Shown here piece after piece: positions 51,005 to 61,200 of a DNA stretch of 64,000 nucleotides. Within the stretch, counting starts at the first letter, position 1. Every line of letters starts with the position of its first letter. The position numbers were made by a program, and so were the translations under genes. The notes beneath the pieces are model-generated. The model saw only the letters and a list, made by a program, of their open reading frames with translations. It had not been told where the DNA came from and ran no database searches. The DNA is from a virus: IMG/VR virus record IMGVR_UViG_3300047548_000908, positions 62,001-126,000 of that record. One strand, given 5' to 3'.

Positions 51005-54000
51005 TTACTTTCTCAATCCTGCAAGTTTTAACATTGCTTCCATAGCGAGAGGATTATCTCCGTTTTGATATCCATGTGGATGCTGTCTTGCTGGCCCATT
51101 TATACCACCAGCCAATTGATCAACATAACCTGAATCCATTGTTTGAGAATCGACTTCATTATCGAACGCTTCTTCAACTTGCTCCGAATCGCATTGACAT
51201 TCTGTCTCAGTCAATCCGCATTCATTGCAAGTAGCATTTCCTTCATCAACTTTTTCTTCATCATCTTCGGAGTCATCTGATTCTTCATCATGCTCTTCGG
51301 AGTCATCTGATTCTTCATCATGCTCTTCGGCTTCTTCGTCTGATTCCTCTGAGGAATCTATTTCAGTTTCTTCAGTATCACCACCTGCCATTCGTTTGAT
51401 TAGAGAAAGCATGTCATCAGCATCATCAACTACATCAGGAGATGGAGATGCTTCTGAACCTTGTCCTAGTCCGTCGTCATCTGCATTAACGCTTAAAAGC
51501 ATTCCTGCATCCCCAGTGTGATCGCCTTCTTCAGAATCACTTGCACCTTCTTCAGAACCACCAAACACTCCTAAACCTGAATTTTTCAGTAGTGCTAACA
51601 TTTCACCTGCATCTTCTTCAGTTGCATTGATGCTTACACTATCAGGAGTATTTTCTTGTCCTGAATTGAACGAAACAGTTAGTCCTTCATTTAGAAGATT
51701 GTTTAGTTCACGATCCCAGCTTTCAAATTGAGCATCACCTGGTTTACCAAACCCAAATGGATCATCATCCTCTGGTATTAAATTGCGTAAGTCACTCATG
51801 ATACCTGGTTTAGGTTCACGGAACGTATCTAATGTCGCACGGTTACCACGAGGCCCTAATTCACCATGAATTCTGTGAACGGTTGGGCGCTCTGGGGAAT
51901 GTGTCATTAGGCCTGGGCCTGGGCCTCTATTTACGTCTAAATTATCCAAAGAAAGTGGTTGACGACCAGGTCTCTTGTATGCTGGAAAATCCGGATCAGA
52001 GTATGCATCATAGGCATCTTCATCGATGTCAGCATCATAGCTACTTCTATCAGTAAATCTATTTCCGCCTACTGAAAAAGAATCACCTTTTCTTGTTCTA
52101 GCTAACGCACCAGTGAATGCGTTACCTTCTCCCATTAAGACATCATCATTGCAATTATCCAATCCTTCTTTGTAGCCTTCATGATAAGCGCGGGCTTCTT
52201 CAAGATCGTCGGGTCTTGAATATCCATGTCCCTCCATTGCGTGTGATATTCCTCTATACTTTGCTGCTTTCAGTCTGTCAAAGCTTTCATTTAATTCAGG
52301 TGTTACAGATTTCTTCGGAAATTTCTCAGGAATAAGAGCGATATCTTTTCCTAATGCTTTTCTTATTTGAACATCACTATATCCAGAACTTTTAAGATTG
52401 TCGTAAAGTCTTAACGCTTTTCTTCTTGCTTCTTCCTTAGGCCACTGTTTATCGGAATAGTCACTAAATCTTTTTGACCTTTTACGTTGGGAGATTACAA
52501 AAGGATCTTGGTCTACTCCAGCTTTCCAGTTTTCATATCCAGGATTATCTATCACTTGGTCTGGAGTCGAATACCCATCACCATAATGGTTACCAGAGAT
52601 TCTGGTTTTTTTTGTTTGATCACCATGATGGGCAGTTATATAATCTCTTAATCTTTGGTCTGACTTTTTGCGAGCACTCTGCGCTGTACCCCAAGAAAGT
52701 TCGTTGATTTGTTCAGACTTTTTAGTGTTCTTTTTCTCAGGTAAGCCTTTGTGCTTAGTGCTAGCAAAGTCCTCAACATCACCTTTCTTCATTGATTTAG
52801 CAACGTCACCTACTTTCTTTGATGCAGGCTTTTTGCCCTTCTGAGCGGCATGAACCATTCCCATAAACTCTTGTTGTTTCTTGCTTACTGCCTTTTTACC
52901 TTCATACATCCTACTCTCTTTTTTACCAGTGTAAACTAACGTAACTATTTTGTGACCGGCAGGTTTATAGATGTAGTAATCGGGACTATCGGGGAATTCG
53001 ATTGTAAATTCTCCACCAGAACCAGGTACTCTCTCATAATCACCTAGATTCTTACTTTCTGCGTAATCCAAGATCATATCTAAACCATGTACCCCAATTG
53101 CCTCAAATTCACCAGTTTGTCTTAATGCTTTATCAATCACACTAAAGGCTGAATCGGCACTTTCATGCATTCCAATTAGTCTTCTTGCCTTGGTTAGGAG
53201 TCCTTTATTTCGTTTTGCAGTTCTATAATTTTCAGATGCGTCCGAGGAAGCCTTGCCCCAATTCACACCTGGGTAACGCCTTTTGAATTCAGCTATTGCA
53301 GCATCTAGTTCTTCTTCAGTCCTCATGAGTTCTGCGTGTTGGCGAGAGAACTTTTGTTGTAATTCAGGAGACAGTTCTCGTCCGGTTAGTCTTGCTTCAT
53401 ATTCTGCCTGCCCTATTTCTGCGGTTAGATAGGAGTCCTCTGTTCGAGCCTGCCTTGCAAGGCTAGCAATCTGCATCGCCAATTGACCCATTTCTTGATC
53501 TGAACCCATATCTTCATTGGTCTGATTGGCAGGTGTAAAAGTTACTTTATTGTTAGCCTGATCTTGATTGATTCTGGCAAGAGTCTGCGTATCACCTGTC
53601 GCTATTACTTTTTGATTTTTATCAACAAGTTGACCAGTAGGAACTTGTTTTAATGTATAGGGAGAAGGATCTTCACTTAATAGTCGATGACTTCTAAGTT
53701 GCTTATCTATATGAGTTACCCAATCTGCAAGTTTCTTTGCCTTGGCGGTCTTGGATGTCTTAGTCGCTTTAGTAGCCTTCGCTCCAGCTTTTTTCTTTTC
53801 AGGAGCATCCTTAGATTTTTTAGGCTCTTTGGTTGAGTGTACTTTACTAGGTAAACTTTTTAGTTCCTTACTATCCGGATTTGACCCAACTATATAACGT
53901 TGCAGAGTAGCTGCGTTTGCATAAGGTTCTTTTCCGTCTTTAGAAGCACCTTTGGGCGGTCTACCTGCTTTCTTCTTGGTTGTTTTAGCCGTATCTTTAT

Positions 54001-54145
54001 CATCACCCTCTTCATCTGAAAAAGTGGATGATTTTCTAGTGTACCTTGTACCAGTACTTGTCTTTTTGGCATCAAACTTTCCTGTAGTTTCGCTGTCAGC
54101 CTCGTTTAGTTGGCTTAATTTTTCTAGCATATCTTTCATGTTCAT
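51005..54145 (-). CDS. large acidic internal/scaffold-like virion protein, 1046 aa
   Basis: The N-terminus MNMKDMLEKLSQLNEADSE contains LNE-AD, a fit to the prohead protease site. A Lys/Ser/Thr-rich region follows (KKKAGRPPKGASK), then helical charged stretches, and an acidic C-terminal part with SEEHDEESDDS repeated (30-bp DNA repeat at 51271-51330) ahead of a CNECGLTETECQC zinc-knuckle-like cluster and a conserved PHGYQNGDNPLAMEAMLKLAGL end. The low-complexity, protease-site-rich composition resembles T4 head-core or internal proteins and conserved cyanophage virion proteins. Upstream SD AAGGA. Confidence 0.6.
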   Translation of the reverse strand: MNMKDMLEKLSQLNEADSETTGKFDAKKTSTGTRYTRKSSTFSDEEGDDKDTAKTTKKKAGRPPKGASKDGKEPYANAATLQRYIVGSNPDSKELKSLPSKVHSTKEPKKSKDAPEKKKAGAKATKATKTSKTAKAKKLADWVTHIDKQLRSHRLLSEDPSPYTLKQVPTGQLVDKNQKVIATGDTQTLARINQDQANNKVTFTPANQTNEDMGSDQEMGQLAMQIASLARQARTEDSYLTAEIGQAEYEARLTGRELSPELQQKFSRQHAELMRTEEELDAAIAEFKRRYPGVNWGKASSDASENYRTAKRNKGLLTKARRLIGMHESADSAFSVIDKALRQTGEFEAIGVHGLDMILDYAESKNLGDYERVPGSGGEFTIEFPDSPDYYIYKPAGHKIVTLVYTGKKESRMYEGKKAVSKKQQEFMGMVHAAQKGKKPASKKVGDVAKSMKKGDVEDFASTKHKGLPEKKNTKKSEQINELSWGTAQSARKKSDQRLRDYITAHHGDQTKKTRISGNHYGDGYSTPDQVIDNPGYENWKAGVDQDPFVISQRKRSKRFSDYSDKQWPKEEARRKALRLYDNLKSSGYSDVQIRKALGKDIALIPEKFPKKSVTPELNESFDRLKAAKYRGISHAMEGHGYSRPDDLEEARAYHEGYKEGLDNCNDDVLMGEGNAFTGALARTRKGDSFSVGGNRFTDRSSYDADIDEDAYDAYSDPDFPAYKRPGRQPLSLDNLDVNRGPGPGLMTHSPERPTVHRIHGELGPRGNRATLDTFREPKPGIMSDLRNLIPEDDDPFGFGKPGDAQFESWDRELNNLLNEGLTVSFNSGQENTPDSVSINATEEDAGEMLALLKNSGLGVFGGSEEGASDSEEGDHTGDAGMLLSVNADDDGLGQGSEASPSPDVVDDADDMLSLIKRMAGGDTEETEIDSSEESDEEAEEHDEESDDSEEHDEESDDSEDDEEKVDEGNATCNECGLTETECQCDSEQVEEAFDNEVDSQTMDSGYVDQLAGGINGPARQHPHGYQNGDNPLAMEAMLKLAGLRK
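51271..51330. repeat. two exact 30-bp tandem repeats
   Basis: Unit agtcatctgattcttcatca plus tgctcttcgg, twice without change, with a degenerate third copy before it. Encodes the EEHDEESDDS repeat in the acidic domain of the 51005-54145 protein, in frame. Confidence 0.9.
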
Positions 54146-54369
54146 TTTTGTGATCCTTGTTGTGACTTATACATTTTGTCTTCGATTCTAAGTAGCGCCG
54201 CCTTGATTTCTTTCATTTCATCTTTGGTATTATCGGTACTTACTTTTACTATTTCTACTTTCTTGTCAATATCTTCGAATTTAGAGTTTATAGAAATGTA
54301 CCCAGTACCTCCTATACTACATGCCCCGATGACAATCCAAGTCAATTGTGAAGGTGTAAAATCGATCAT
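54142..54369 (-). CDS. single-pass membrane protein with coiled coil, 75 aa
   Basis: FTPSQLTWIVIGACSIGGTGYI is one membrane helix near the N-terminus, followed by KFEDIDKKVEIVKVSTDNTKDE and a heptad-like helix ending RIEDKMYKSQQ. Similar small proteins sit among virion genes of T4-like aquatic phages. Could be a spanin- or holin-like accessory; nothing decides this. Overlaps its neighbours by 4 bases on each side. Confidence 0.6.
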   Translation of the reverse strand: MIDFTPSQLTWIVIGACSIGGTGYISINSKFEDIDKKVEIVKVSTDNTKDEMKEIKAALLRIEDKMYKSQQGSQK

Positions 54370-54956
54370 TTTCTAGCTCCTGTTTGTGGTTTAGGAGGAA
54401 GTTTAATCTTTGACATTGGGCTTTGAGTCCCTACCTTATCTTTACTAGTATTAGCGACAGTAGGTGTCTTTTTAGCTGCATAAGGTATATCAATACTCGA
54501 TTTCTTTGGCATTACCCTATCCAAATATTGATTTGCATACTCTTTGCTCGCTTGCTTTCCGTTATCTTCTAGATCAGGTTCTCCTAAAGCAGGAGATGCT
54601 TGATTTGCATACTTATCAGATTCATTATTGATGCTGTCATCAAAATCAGATGTTACCACTCTTATTCTGTTAACGTTGTGTCCAAGTAACTGAGCCATTT
54701 GTATGATCTGTGGTTCAGTTGCAGGATACTTGAATTCAGCTTTTATGATTGTAACTGATTCATTCTCCAAATCAGGAAACCCATATGGAGATTGTTGCAC
54801 CGGAGTGGTTTTTGGTTCATCTATCTTAACAGGGTCAAACTTTTTAAGATTGTGCTTAAACAATTCTAAAAAGTTCTTATCTAGTTCCCCTGCTATCTTT
54901 ATAGTGTATCGATAAGTTCTTGCGCTCTCGATAAGAAAATGTCGTAGTGATTTCAT
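54366..54956 (-). CDS. conserved virion-type protein with capsid-signal-like N-terminus
   Basis: 196 residues from the second ATG (54956), which has GGAAG six bases upstream; the first ATG at 54968 would leave no leader. The N-terminus MKSLRHFLIESARTYRY has LIE-SA, another prohead-protease-like site. TIKIAGELDKNFLELFKHNLKKFDPVKI and YPATEPQIIQMAQLLGHNVNRIRVV are conserved in T4-like marine phage proteins I recall. Role unknown; head association is plausible. Confidence 0.65.
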   Translation of the reverse strand: MKSLRHFLIESARTYRYTIKIAGELDKNFLELFKHNLKKFDPVKIDEPKTTPVQQSPYGFPDLENESVTIIKAEFKYPATEPQIIQMAQLLGHNVNRIRVVTSDFDDSINNESDKYANQASPALGEPDLEDNGKQASKEYANQYLDRVMPKKSSIDIPYAAKKTPTVANTSKDKVGTQSPMSKIKLPPKPQTGARK

Positions 54957-54974
54957 AATAGCTTCCATTAATAT

Positions 54975-54981
54975 TATTTAT
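54975..54981 (-). promoter_or_regulatory. T4-type late promoter core (54366-54956 gene)
   Basis: Minus-strand ATAAATA followed by A; predicted start 54969; 13-base leader to ATG 54956 with GGAAG. Confidence 0.55.
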
Positions 54982-54989
54982 CTCGGTTG

Positions 54990-55472
54990 TTATTTTTTGT
55001 TCGCCACGATGGCTTTCAAGAGTTCATTTCTATCTAACAACGTGCCTTCTCCAACAGGAGAAGCTTCAATTTCTTTTGCATTAGCAGCTTCTTTTTGATC
55101 AAGGGAAGCTTTTTTAAGTTGTAGCTCTATCATCTTCAGTTTTTTGTTGATCTTCGCAGTCTTAGCGGTGATAGCATGTCCTAGCATTGTCCCTGCGGCA
55201 CTAAAAATCTCACTTGCAAATCTGCTATCTACTTGCATACCTAAATCAGATAAATCTTTGTATCCTTCTACTGCTAACTGAGCCAGTTCGTCTAGTTCAA
55301 TGTCACTAGTTTCTAATCCACGTACTTGTGGGAGTGCGTTTTCTATCTTTTCTAGGTTAGAATAAGACTCTTGTGTAATGTTTTGAATTTCATCCTTCGT
55401 TAACGGTTTAGGAAACGGATCTGCATTTTCAGATTCCTCTAATTCAAACAAGTCGATAAGCTTTTTGTTCAT
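54990..55472 (-). CDS. 16: small terminase subunit, T4 gp16-like
   Basis: 160 residues, matching T4 gp16 (164) in length and build. MNKKLIDLFELEESE is the short N-terminal motif of marine T4-like gp16; a helical core then gives SYSNLEKIENALPQVRGLE, FASEIFSAAGTMLGHAITAKT and a coiled segment KINKKLKMIELQLKKASLDQ. It recognises DNA ends for packaging with gp17, which is not in this window. ATG 55472 chosen over a TTG four codons upstream. Short length and low complexity keep the assignment moderate. Confidence 0.58.
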   Translation of the reverse strand: MNKKLIDLFELEESENADPFPKPLTKDEIQNITQESYSNLEKIENALPQVRGLETSDIELDELAQLAVEGYKDLSDLGMQVDSRFASEIFSAAGTMLGHAITAKTAKINKKLKMIELQLKKASLDQKEAANAKEIEASPVGEGTLLDRNELLKAIVANKK

Positions 55473-55493
55473 GTAAATACCCAATATGTATGA

Positions 55494-55500
55494 TATTTAT
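55494..55500 (-). promoter_or_regulatory. T4-type late promoter core (gp16-like gene)
   Basis: Minus-strand ATAAATA followed by T; predicted start 55488; 16-base leader to ATG 55472. Confidence 0.55.
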
Positions 55501-55520
55501 ACCGAATATATTGACTTATT

Positions 55521-55958
55521 TTACTTTCTAGACCCCTGATGAAATAGGTTCTCTTCAGTTAAAACTCTAAACGTCATTCCCATTCTCTTGCAGTATGCTG
55601 TGGCACTAGCCCACTTGGCTTGATTTATTGCCACAATCATTCTGTCTTTCATTGAAGCCTTTTTACTCTCGATCAAACTTTGTTTTTTAGGTTTGATTTC
55701 TACTACTTCAGCTATTTGCTGCCCAAACTTATTTTGATATAGGACAAAGAAATCCGGAATGTACATCGTTGTTTTTCCCGTCATCGGGTGCTTGTAAGGT
55801 ATTGATATAGATTCACTTGCCCACTTTAAAATGTTGTCGTTATTGTCAAGAAACATCATAAAGGACATTTCCCAACCTGACCGAAATCTAGGTTTATGAT
55901 TACCTAAATACTTTTCTGGATGTTTTGGAGTATAGATTCCCTGTGCAAAGTTTGCCAT
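55521..55958 (-). CDS. 4: head completion protein, T4 gp4-like
   Basis: 145 residues (T4 gp4 is 150). FRSGWEMSFMMFLDNNDNILKWASESISIPY and YIPDFFVLYQ...VEIKPKKQS form the TnsA/PD-(D/E)xK-like nuclease pattern: D of the PDF strand, E-x-K of VEIKPK. gp4 of T4 closes the filled head. Stop of the 55958 gene overlaps its ATG. No separate promoter. Confidence 0.78.
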   Translation of the reverse strand: MANFAQGIYTPKHPEKYLGNHKPRFRSGWEMSFMMFLDNNDNILKWASESISIPYKHPMTGKTTMYIPDFFVLYQNKFGQQIAEVVEIKPKKQSLIESKKASMKDRMIVAINQAKWASATAYCKRMGMTFRVLTEENLFHQGSRK

Positions 55959-56323
55959 TATACCACCACATTACGTTGTACTGTTTGATTAGGCTTAGGT
56001 TGAGAACTTAATCCATATAGAGTAGTTTTAGATTTAAAGCTATTCAAGTAATAAGCTATAAACGTATTAATTTCTAACTTAGTTTTACCTTTAATTTCAT
56101 CTAGTAGAGTTAACACAGGAATCTGAGTTAAGTTTGATATTCTAAAAAGAAAGACTGTAAATGTTTTAGCTGCGGTTAGGTTAGTTGAAACGCTTTTGAA
56201 GTAAGAAAACACAATGTCAAACTCAGAGGCATTTACAATAACATCAAATTGAAAGAATTGATCAACAATCCTAGTTGAAACTGAAGAATTGTTGAACGTG
56301 TCGATTATACTTTTTTCTGCCAT
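55958..56323 (-). CDS. probable baseplate/tail structural protein, 121 aa
   Basis: STRIVDQFFQFDVIVNASEFDIVFSYFKSVSTN, AAKTFTVFLFRISNLTQIPVLTLLDEIKGKT. In marine T4-like genomes a protein of this length beside gp4 is labelled a gp53-type baseplate wedge or unnamed structural protein; I cannot decide. Transcribed between the tube-fold gene and gp4. Confidence 0.5.
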   Translation of the reverse strand: MAEKSIIDTFNNSSVSTRIVDQFFQFDVIVNASEFDIVFSYFKSVSTNLTAAKTFTVFLFRISNLTQIPVLTLLDEIKGKTKLEINTFIAYYLNSFKSKTTLYGLSSQPKPNQTVQRNVVV

Positions 56324-56332
56324 ATAGAATCC

Positions 56333-57502
56333 TTAGTCTACCCTAGGCGGGGATTTTATTATGCGTGTCGCGCCTTCTACTGCGCTACCAATTGCACTAT
56401 CCACTGTCCTAGTAATTGCAGTAGTATTTAATGTCGGGAAGCTGAATGGTGTGTTTCTATTTGGAGTGCCTTTTATTGCATCATTAACTCCCGCTAGTAC
56501 TTCAGACTGAGCAATCTTTAGTATATTTTGTGGGTTTTTAAATGTTTGAGCGGCTGCTCCTGTTTTTTGAATCGCAGCAAGAAAGTTTCCATCTTTTATG
56601 TCGCCCATAATTCCACCTGCTGCCGCAACCAATCCACCTTGTCCAAGTATGTTTGATTGTGAACCGGGTCTTGCGATCGGACTTAGTGTTCTGTCGTAAG
56701 TCGATGAATTACCAAATGTCTTTATGATTGCATCTGGGCTCTTACCGTCGATTGCACCCTCATAGTATTTTACAGTTTCATATTGCAATGTCATTTGGTT
56801 TTCCATTGTGCCATTGCCTTGTGAGTAGTCATAAGTATCATGACTGAAACTTTCAATAAGAGGATTGATTAAACTGTACATAACAAAGTTATGTTGATTA
56901 AATCCGTATACATCTACCGATCTAAAGAAAGGTGGTTTAGCATTACCTTCTCTTCCACCCGATACGTTCGCAGGGGCTTCACCAGTATAACCCCAATCGA
57001 GTTCTTTTTCTATTCCAGTAGTATACGGAGTTCTTTTATTGTAATCAATTGCAAATCCTGAGCTTGCCCCGGTTTGCTTTGTATGATCAATCGCATCTCT
57101 TTGAGATGGATCTTTATAGTAATAGGAATAATATGAATACCACAAGTGACGAATTAAGTTTGCATTGTCGTCATGAAATGTGATGTTTACTGGATCATAT
57201 TTTATTTTAGTCTGAACCAATCTTTTTCTATTGTACTGGTTCATTTCTGCAATGTTAAAACTAAACTTAGGTAGTTGAACTGTCTTAACTGCTAATCCAA
57301 AGTTTGAATTATCTTTGAATACTTTACTAACAACATCAGAATTAAGCTTGAATTCTACATGAAATAAGAACTTAAACTTTGGACTGTATGCGTACCCATT
57401 GGGCCTAAACGTCTTTGATGCATGGGTAAAATCACGAAGGTATTCGCTGCCAAAGAATCCTTTGGCAGCGTCCCTAAAGAAGGTTTGAAAAAATCCAGCC
57501 AT
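56333..57502 (-). CDS. tail-tube-fold protein (T4 gp54/gp48-like candidate)
   Basis: 389 residues. SPKFKFLFHVEFKLNSDVV, VKTVQLPKFSFNIAEMNQYNRKRLVQTKIKYDPVNITFHDD and LIRHLWYSYYSYYYKDP follow the tube fold shared by gp19, gp54 and gp48, with a Gly/Ala-rich C-terminal region. Immediately downstream of gp19. By size and C-terminal tail, a tube initiator or baseplate cap is more likely than a second tube. Conserved in marine T4-like phages. Confidence 0.6.
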   Translation of the reverse strand: MAGFFQTFFRDAAKGFFGSEYLRDFTHASKTFRPNGYAYSPKFKFLFHVEFKLNSDVVSKVFKDNSNFGLAVKTVQLPKFSFNIAEMNQYNRKRLVQTKIKYDPVNITFHDDNANLIRHLWYSYYSYYYKDPSQRDAIDHTKQTGASSGFAIDYNKRTPYTTGIEKELDWGYTGEAPANVSGGREGNAKPPFFRSVDVYGFNQHNFVMYSLINPLIESFSHDTYDYSQGNGTMENQMTLQYETVKYYEGAIDGKSPDAIIKTFGNSSTYDRTLSPIARPGSQSNILGQGGLVAAAGGIMGDIKDGNFLAAIQKTGAAAQTFKNPQNILKIAQSEVLAGVNDAIKGTPNRNTPFSFPTLNTTAITRTVDSAIGSAVEGATRIIKSPPRVD

Positions 57503-57526
57503 TTACTAGATTTCTTATACCTTTGA

Positions 57527-58153
57527 TTAACCAATACCTGTTGCTGAACCGCCACCGAACGCACGACCAACGTTTTGACCAATACCAGAAGTAAGTGGTG
57601 CCTGAATTGCGTTGTCGAAACGAACTGATAGCTGAATTGAAGCAACTTCGCTTGTCTTGTAATCTAAGTTGTTGTAGTTAACAGACTTAACAAAGCAACC
57701 ATACAATTCCCAAGTTTCTAGAATGTTTGGTAGAAGTGTACCGTTACCACCATCTAGAATTTCGTAATTGATTTGGAACTTGTAGTCTTGACCAGTTGCA
57801 GCAGAAGCCTGCTCAACAAAGTCTAACTGCTTCTGTAACTGTTGACCAACTAGCTTACTGACATTACCAGCAGCGTCATCACGAAGATTGATTGTGATTT
57901 CTTGCCAAGAATGCTTACCTGCTAGATAGACTTTACTGTTGTAAATATCCATCGTGATTTCATCGAACTGAACTTGAGGACGAGTAATGTCCATAACTTG
58001 TTTAGTCAATTCAACCGTTGAGCCACCAGTACCAAAATTCAAAAATAGAACTCGGAAGCGATATTGTAATTTTGGCATCAACATACCTTGGGAGCTTGGT
58101 GTGTTATCTGCTCCTACGGTCATGTTGTATAACGATTGTGAGGCTGTTGCCAT
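57527..58153 (-). CDS. 19: tail tube protein gp19
   Basis: 208 residues (T4 gp19 is 163; marine versions about 200). LMPKLQYRFRVLFLNFG, LTKQVMDITRPQVQFDEITMDIYNSKVYLAGKHSW, and LYGCFVKSVNYNNLDYKTSEVASIQLSVRFDNA are the standard tube strands. TAGGAGATAAAAA precedes the ATG; the leader is 14 bases from the promoter core at 58173-58179. Confidence 0.92.
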   Translation of the reverse strand: MATASQSLYNMTVGADNTPSSQGMLMPKLQYRFRVLFLNFGTGGSTVELTKQVMDITRPQVQFDEITMDIYNSKVYLAGKHSWQEITINLRDDAAGNVSKLVGQQLQKQLDFVEQASAATGQDYKFQINYEILDGGNGTLLPNILETWELYGCFVKSVNYNNLDYKTSEVASIQLSVRFDNAIQAPLTSGIGQNVGRAFGGGSATGIG

Positions 58154-58172
58154 TTTTTATCTCCTATATTTT

Positions 58173-58179
58173 TATTTAT
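58173..58179 (-). promoter_or_regulatory. T4-type late promoter core (gp19)
   Basis: Minus-strand ATAAATA followed by A; predicted start 58167; leader of 14 bases with AGGAG. Confidence 0.75.
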
Positions 58180-58189
58180 CTCTTTAAGA

Positions 58190-58209
58190 GGCCCCCATTT
58201 AAGGGGGCC
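58190..58209 (-). terminator. GC stem-loop between sheath and tube genes
   Basis: GGCCCCC pairs with GGGGGCC around ATTTAA, 7 bases after the sheath stop. No T tract; may be a weak terminator or mRNA-stabilising stem. Confidence 0.6.
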
Positions 58210-58215
58210 ACTTAA

Positions 58216-61200
58216 TTAACCGCCAATTTCACCTGTGTTCAAGATGCGAACTGGGATGTAGATAAATTCAGCAGCCTTAACTGGCTCAATTGCTACATCA
58301 ACCCACAACTCGTTTCTATCGATACGAGCAGGGGTGTTATTGCTCTCATCACAAACTACTAAGTAGTCGTAAACACCACGCTTTGCAACTAGATCAACTA
58401 ACAACGACTGAACAACGCCAGTCATCTCTTGACGAGTGATTGCATCATTTGGTTCGAACACGAATGGTCTAGCAAGAACTTGTAGACGTTCACGCAAGTA
58501 GCAAACTAAACGAGCAACGTTAGTTCTATCCATTGCAGATTGTGTGTCTTTAGAGTTCTTGTTACCCCAGTTCAACAAGCCTACGTTCGTGAAGTAAGCA
58601 AGTGGGTTCAACTGGTTGGTATAGAGAACGTCACGAATTCCCATGCGGTTCTTGATAGACACGAACTCACCGGTAGTCTTTTCGATATAACCAATGTTAG
58701 TGGCGTTATCAATTGTACCACGACGAGTACCTGCTGCTGCGAACCAAGGATAAGCAACCTGATCGTTACGCAAGAATGTACGCAACATCATGTGTGATGC
58801 AGGAACAACTACGCTTGCACCAGTCAAATCAGTTGCAATTCCGCTTGGATAGAATATACCCATGTATTCATCTCTAGTAACAAGACCATCTTCACCTGTT
58901 GATGCAGCGCCTGCTTCGTTTCTTGCCCAAGCTTGAATTTCAGAAGCTTGATCACTCAAACGTAATGGTGTGTCACCAACGATGTAAGCAGTGTTATTAC
59001 GATCATTGTTAAGAGCAACCATGTCTGGTTGTAGCTCAGGATAACCAGGAGAAGCCATTAGATTGAAGAAAGTATCTTCCTCACGAATTCCCATGTTAGT
59101 TGTTATTGCTGCTTTAAGTGCCTGAACAACCATGTTACGCTGTGCCTTACGACCCATGTATGGAGAACCATCATTTTTTGTTCCGCTAGCAGAAACCCAT
59201 GCGTTCTTAACTGCTGGTAAAGATCCTTCGAAGTCTAAACCATTGAAATAGTTAGTCTTGAAAGTCTTGACATTGTAGCCTGAACGACGAGTGTTGAACA
59301 ATAACATTCCTTGTGGATATGAGTTTGCATCAGGTGCATCTAAATCTAGGTAGTTACTTGTCAACAAGTTGCTGATTGCTGGAATTGGATCATCGATTGG
59401 ATCAGTTGTTCCGTTAGGTGCCCAACGTGCGTCAGCAAAAACGATACCAGTTGAACTAGTTTGATCGGTCTTGTCGATTAAAACCCACTGATCAACGGTG
59501 TCAACTGACTGCCAACGATAGATCATTGGATAGTTTTCTAGATCGCTAGAGTCTAACCACAAGTCACCATATGCCAATTGAGTAACACCGTCTGACTGAG
59601 TAGAAGGCTCACTTGCGCTTACAATAACCCCATTTGGATCAGTTGAATTAACACCAGTGGCAGCTGGATGACCTGAACTGTCAAATGCCACGTTACCGTA
59701 ACCTTTCCAAACGTTGTTAACGTTAACTAGAATGTCAACTTCATCAACCACGCTATAGTACCATGGAGTACCTGTTGCTGGATCTGCCATCGGGGCACCT
59801 TCGTTAGCAGTATAAGAAACTGCAATCCAGTTTGAAAGAGCAGTTGAATATGTTACTGCTGGTGTACCGCTTACGATACCTACTGACTCGACTGCACCTG
59901 CATTTACAGAAATTACAACAAGTGTTAAGTCATTTGTAGTATCAACACCGCCTAAGTTTGAGCCTAGGATTGTTAGAGTGTCACCCACAGAGTAACCTGA
60001 TCCACCGGACGTAATTCCGTTGACAACATAGTGAGTTCCTAAGTTGCTTACATTGAATATTGCATCGCCTGTTTCTTCTACAGGAGCAGTTGTATTTTGA
60101 TAAGTGATAATAGAACCGTTCTTAGCACCAGTAACAGTACCTGCGGTGAATCCAGCAGAAGCAATGATACCATCAACTGGATCAGAAATGCCATCAACTG
60201 TATCATCAAGTTCAATTACACCACCTGCAGTGTGAACAATTTGTATTGCACCTGAGGTTGTATTATTGGTGATTGAGGTGTAAGGAATATTTCTTGCTTT
60301 CCATGAATTTACGAAAGCGTCAGAGTCATTACCAGCAACTTGGAATGCGTAAACATCGCTCATTGCGGAAGATCCTGGAACAGAAACACGAACCTTCAAA
60401 ACAGATCCGCTAATGAATGTTGGATCAACAACACTTCCGGTTACTACTGTTTCACCAGAGACTGCTCTTTCCCAGAAATAAAGAGGCGAAGTGTTAACTG
60501 AACCTCCCCACTGATACTGTGCAAAGACAGTACCAACTGGAATTGCTGCGCCACCAGTTGAGTCTAAGGTTGCGTTTGCTGCTGCATCGCTAACAAACTG
60601 ATTTACGGTTTGAACTACGAATGATGCGGCTGCACTGTTATACTTTGTTAAGATTGGTGTTAATCCATCTCTAGCAGAACCAACTTTAATCCAAACAGAA
60701 CCAGTTGGTCTTGGCTTCAACTGACTTGCAGTCCATAGTGGCATCTGTGAAGAAGTGCCATATGTAACTTCTGGTTGATAGAATGTACCCTCATCAATTC
60801 CCAAACTAGCTAAAGAGCCAGCAACGACATCAGTTAGTGTCAAGTAAGCATCCTTAGCAGGATGTGAAGAGTAAATTACAAGCTTACCGTTAACTGCTTC
60901 TGCATAAACGTTTGTAATACCAAATGCATTGATTGCATCGACTACGCCTGAGATCGAAGTGCTACCAAATACGATATCAAGTGTGTATTCTCCGTTTACG
61001 TTGATTGTGAACTCATGTGATGGGTTCAATGAATTGTTTGGATCGATACTTCCTGCAACAGTTGCTAGACTTCTCTTCCACTGTGTGCTTCCAACAGGAA
61101 CCCAAACGTTACTCTTGTTCTTATAGAAATACTCAGAAACAGCAGCAGGTGTTTCTGCTGGTTCAATTGCTACTACTGCGTAGTCGCCAATGTTTCCTAA

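Noticed and set aside
51271-51330. CRISPR-like repeat
   Set aside because: Direct contiguous copies without spacers, in frame inside a coding region.
51225-51521. Ser-rich open frame on the plus strand
   Set aside because: It is the complement of the acidic Asp/Glu/Ser domain of the 51005-54145 gene; low complexity produces the open frame. No ribosome site.
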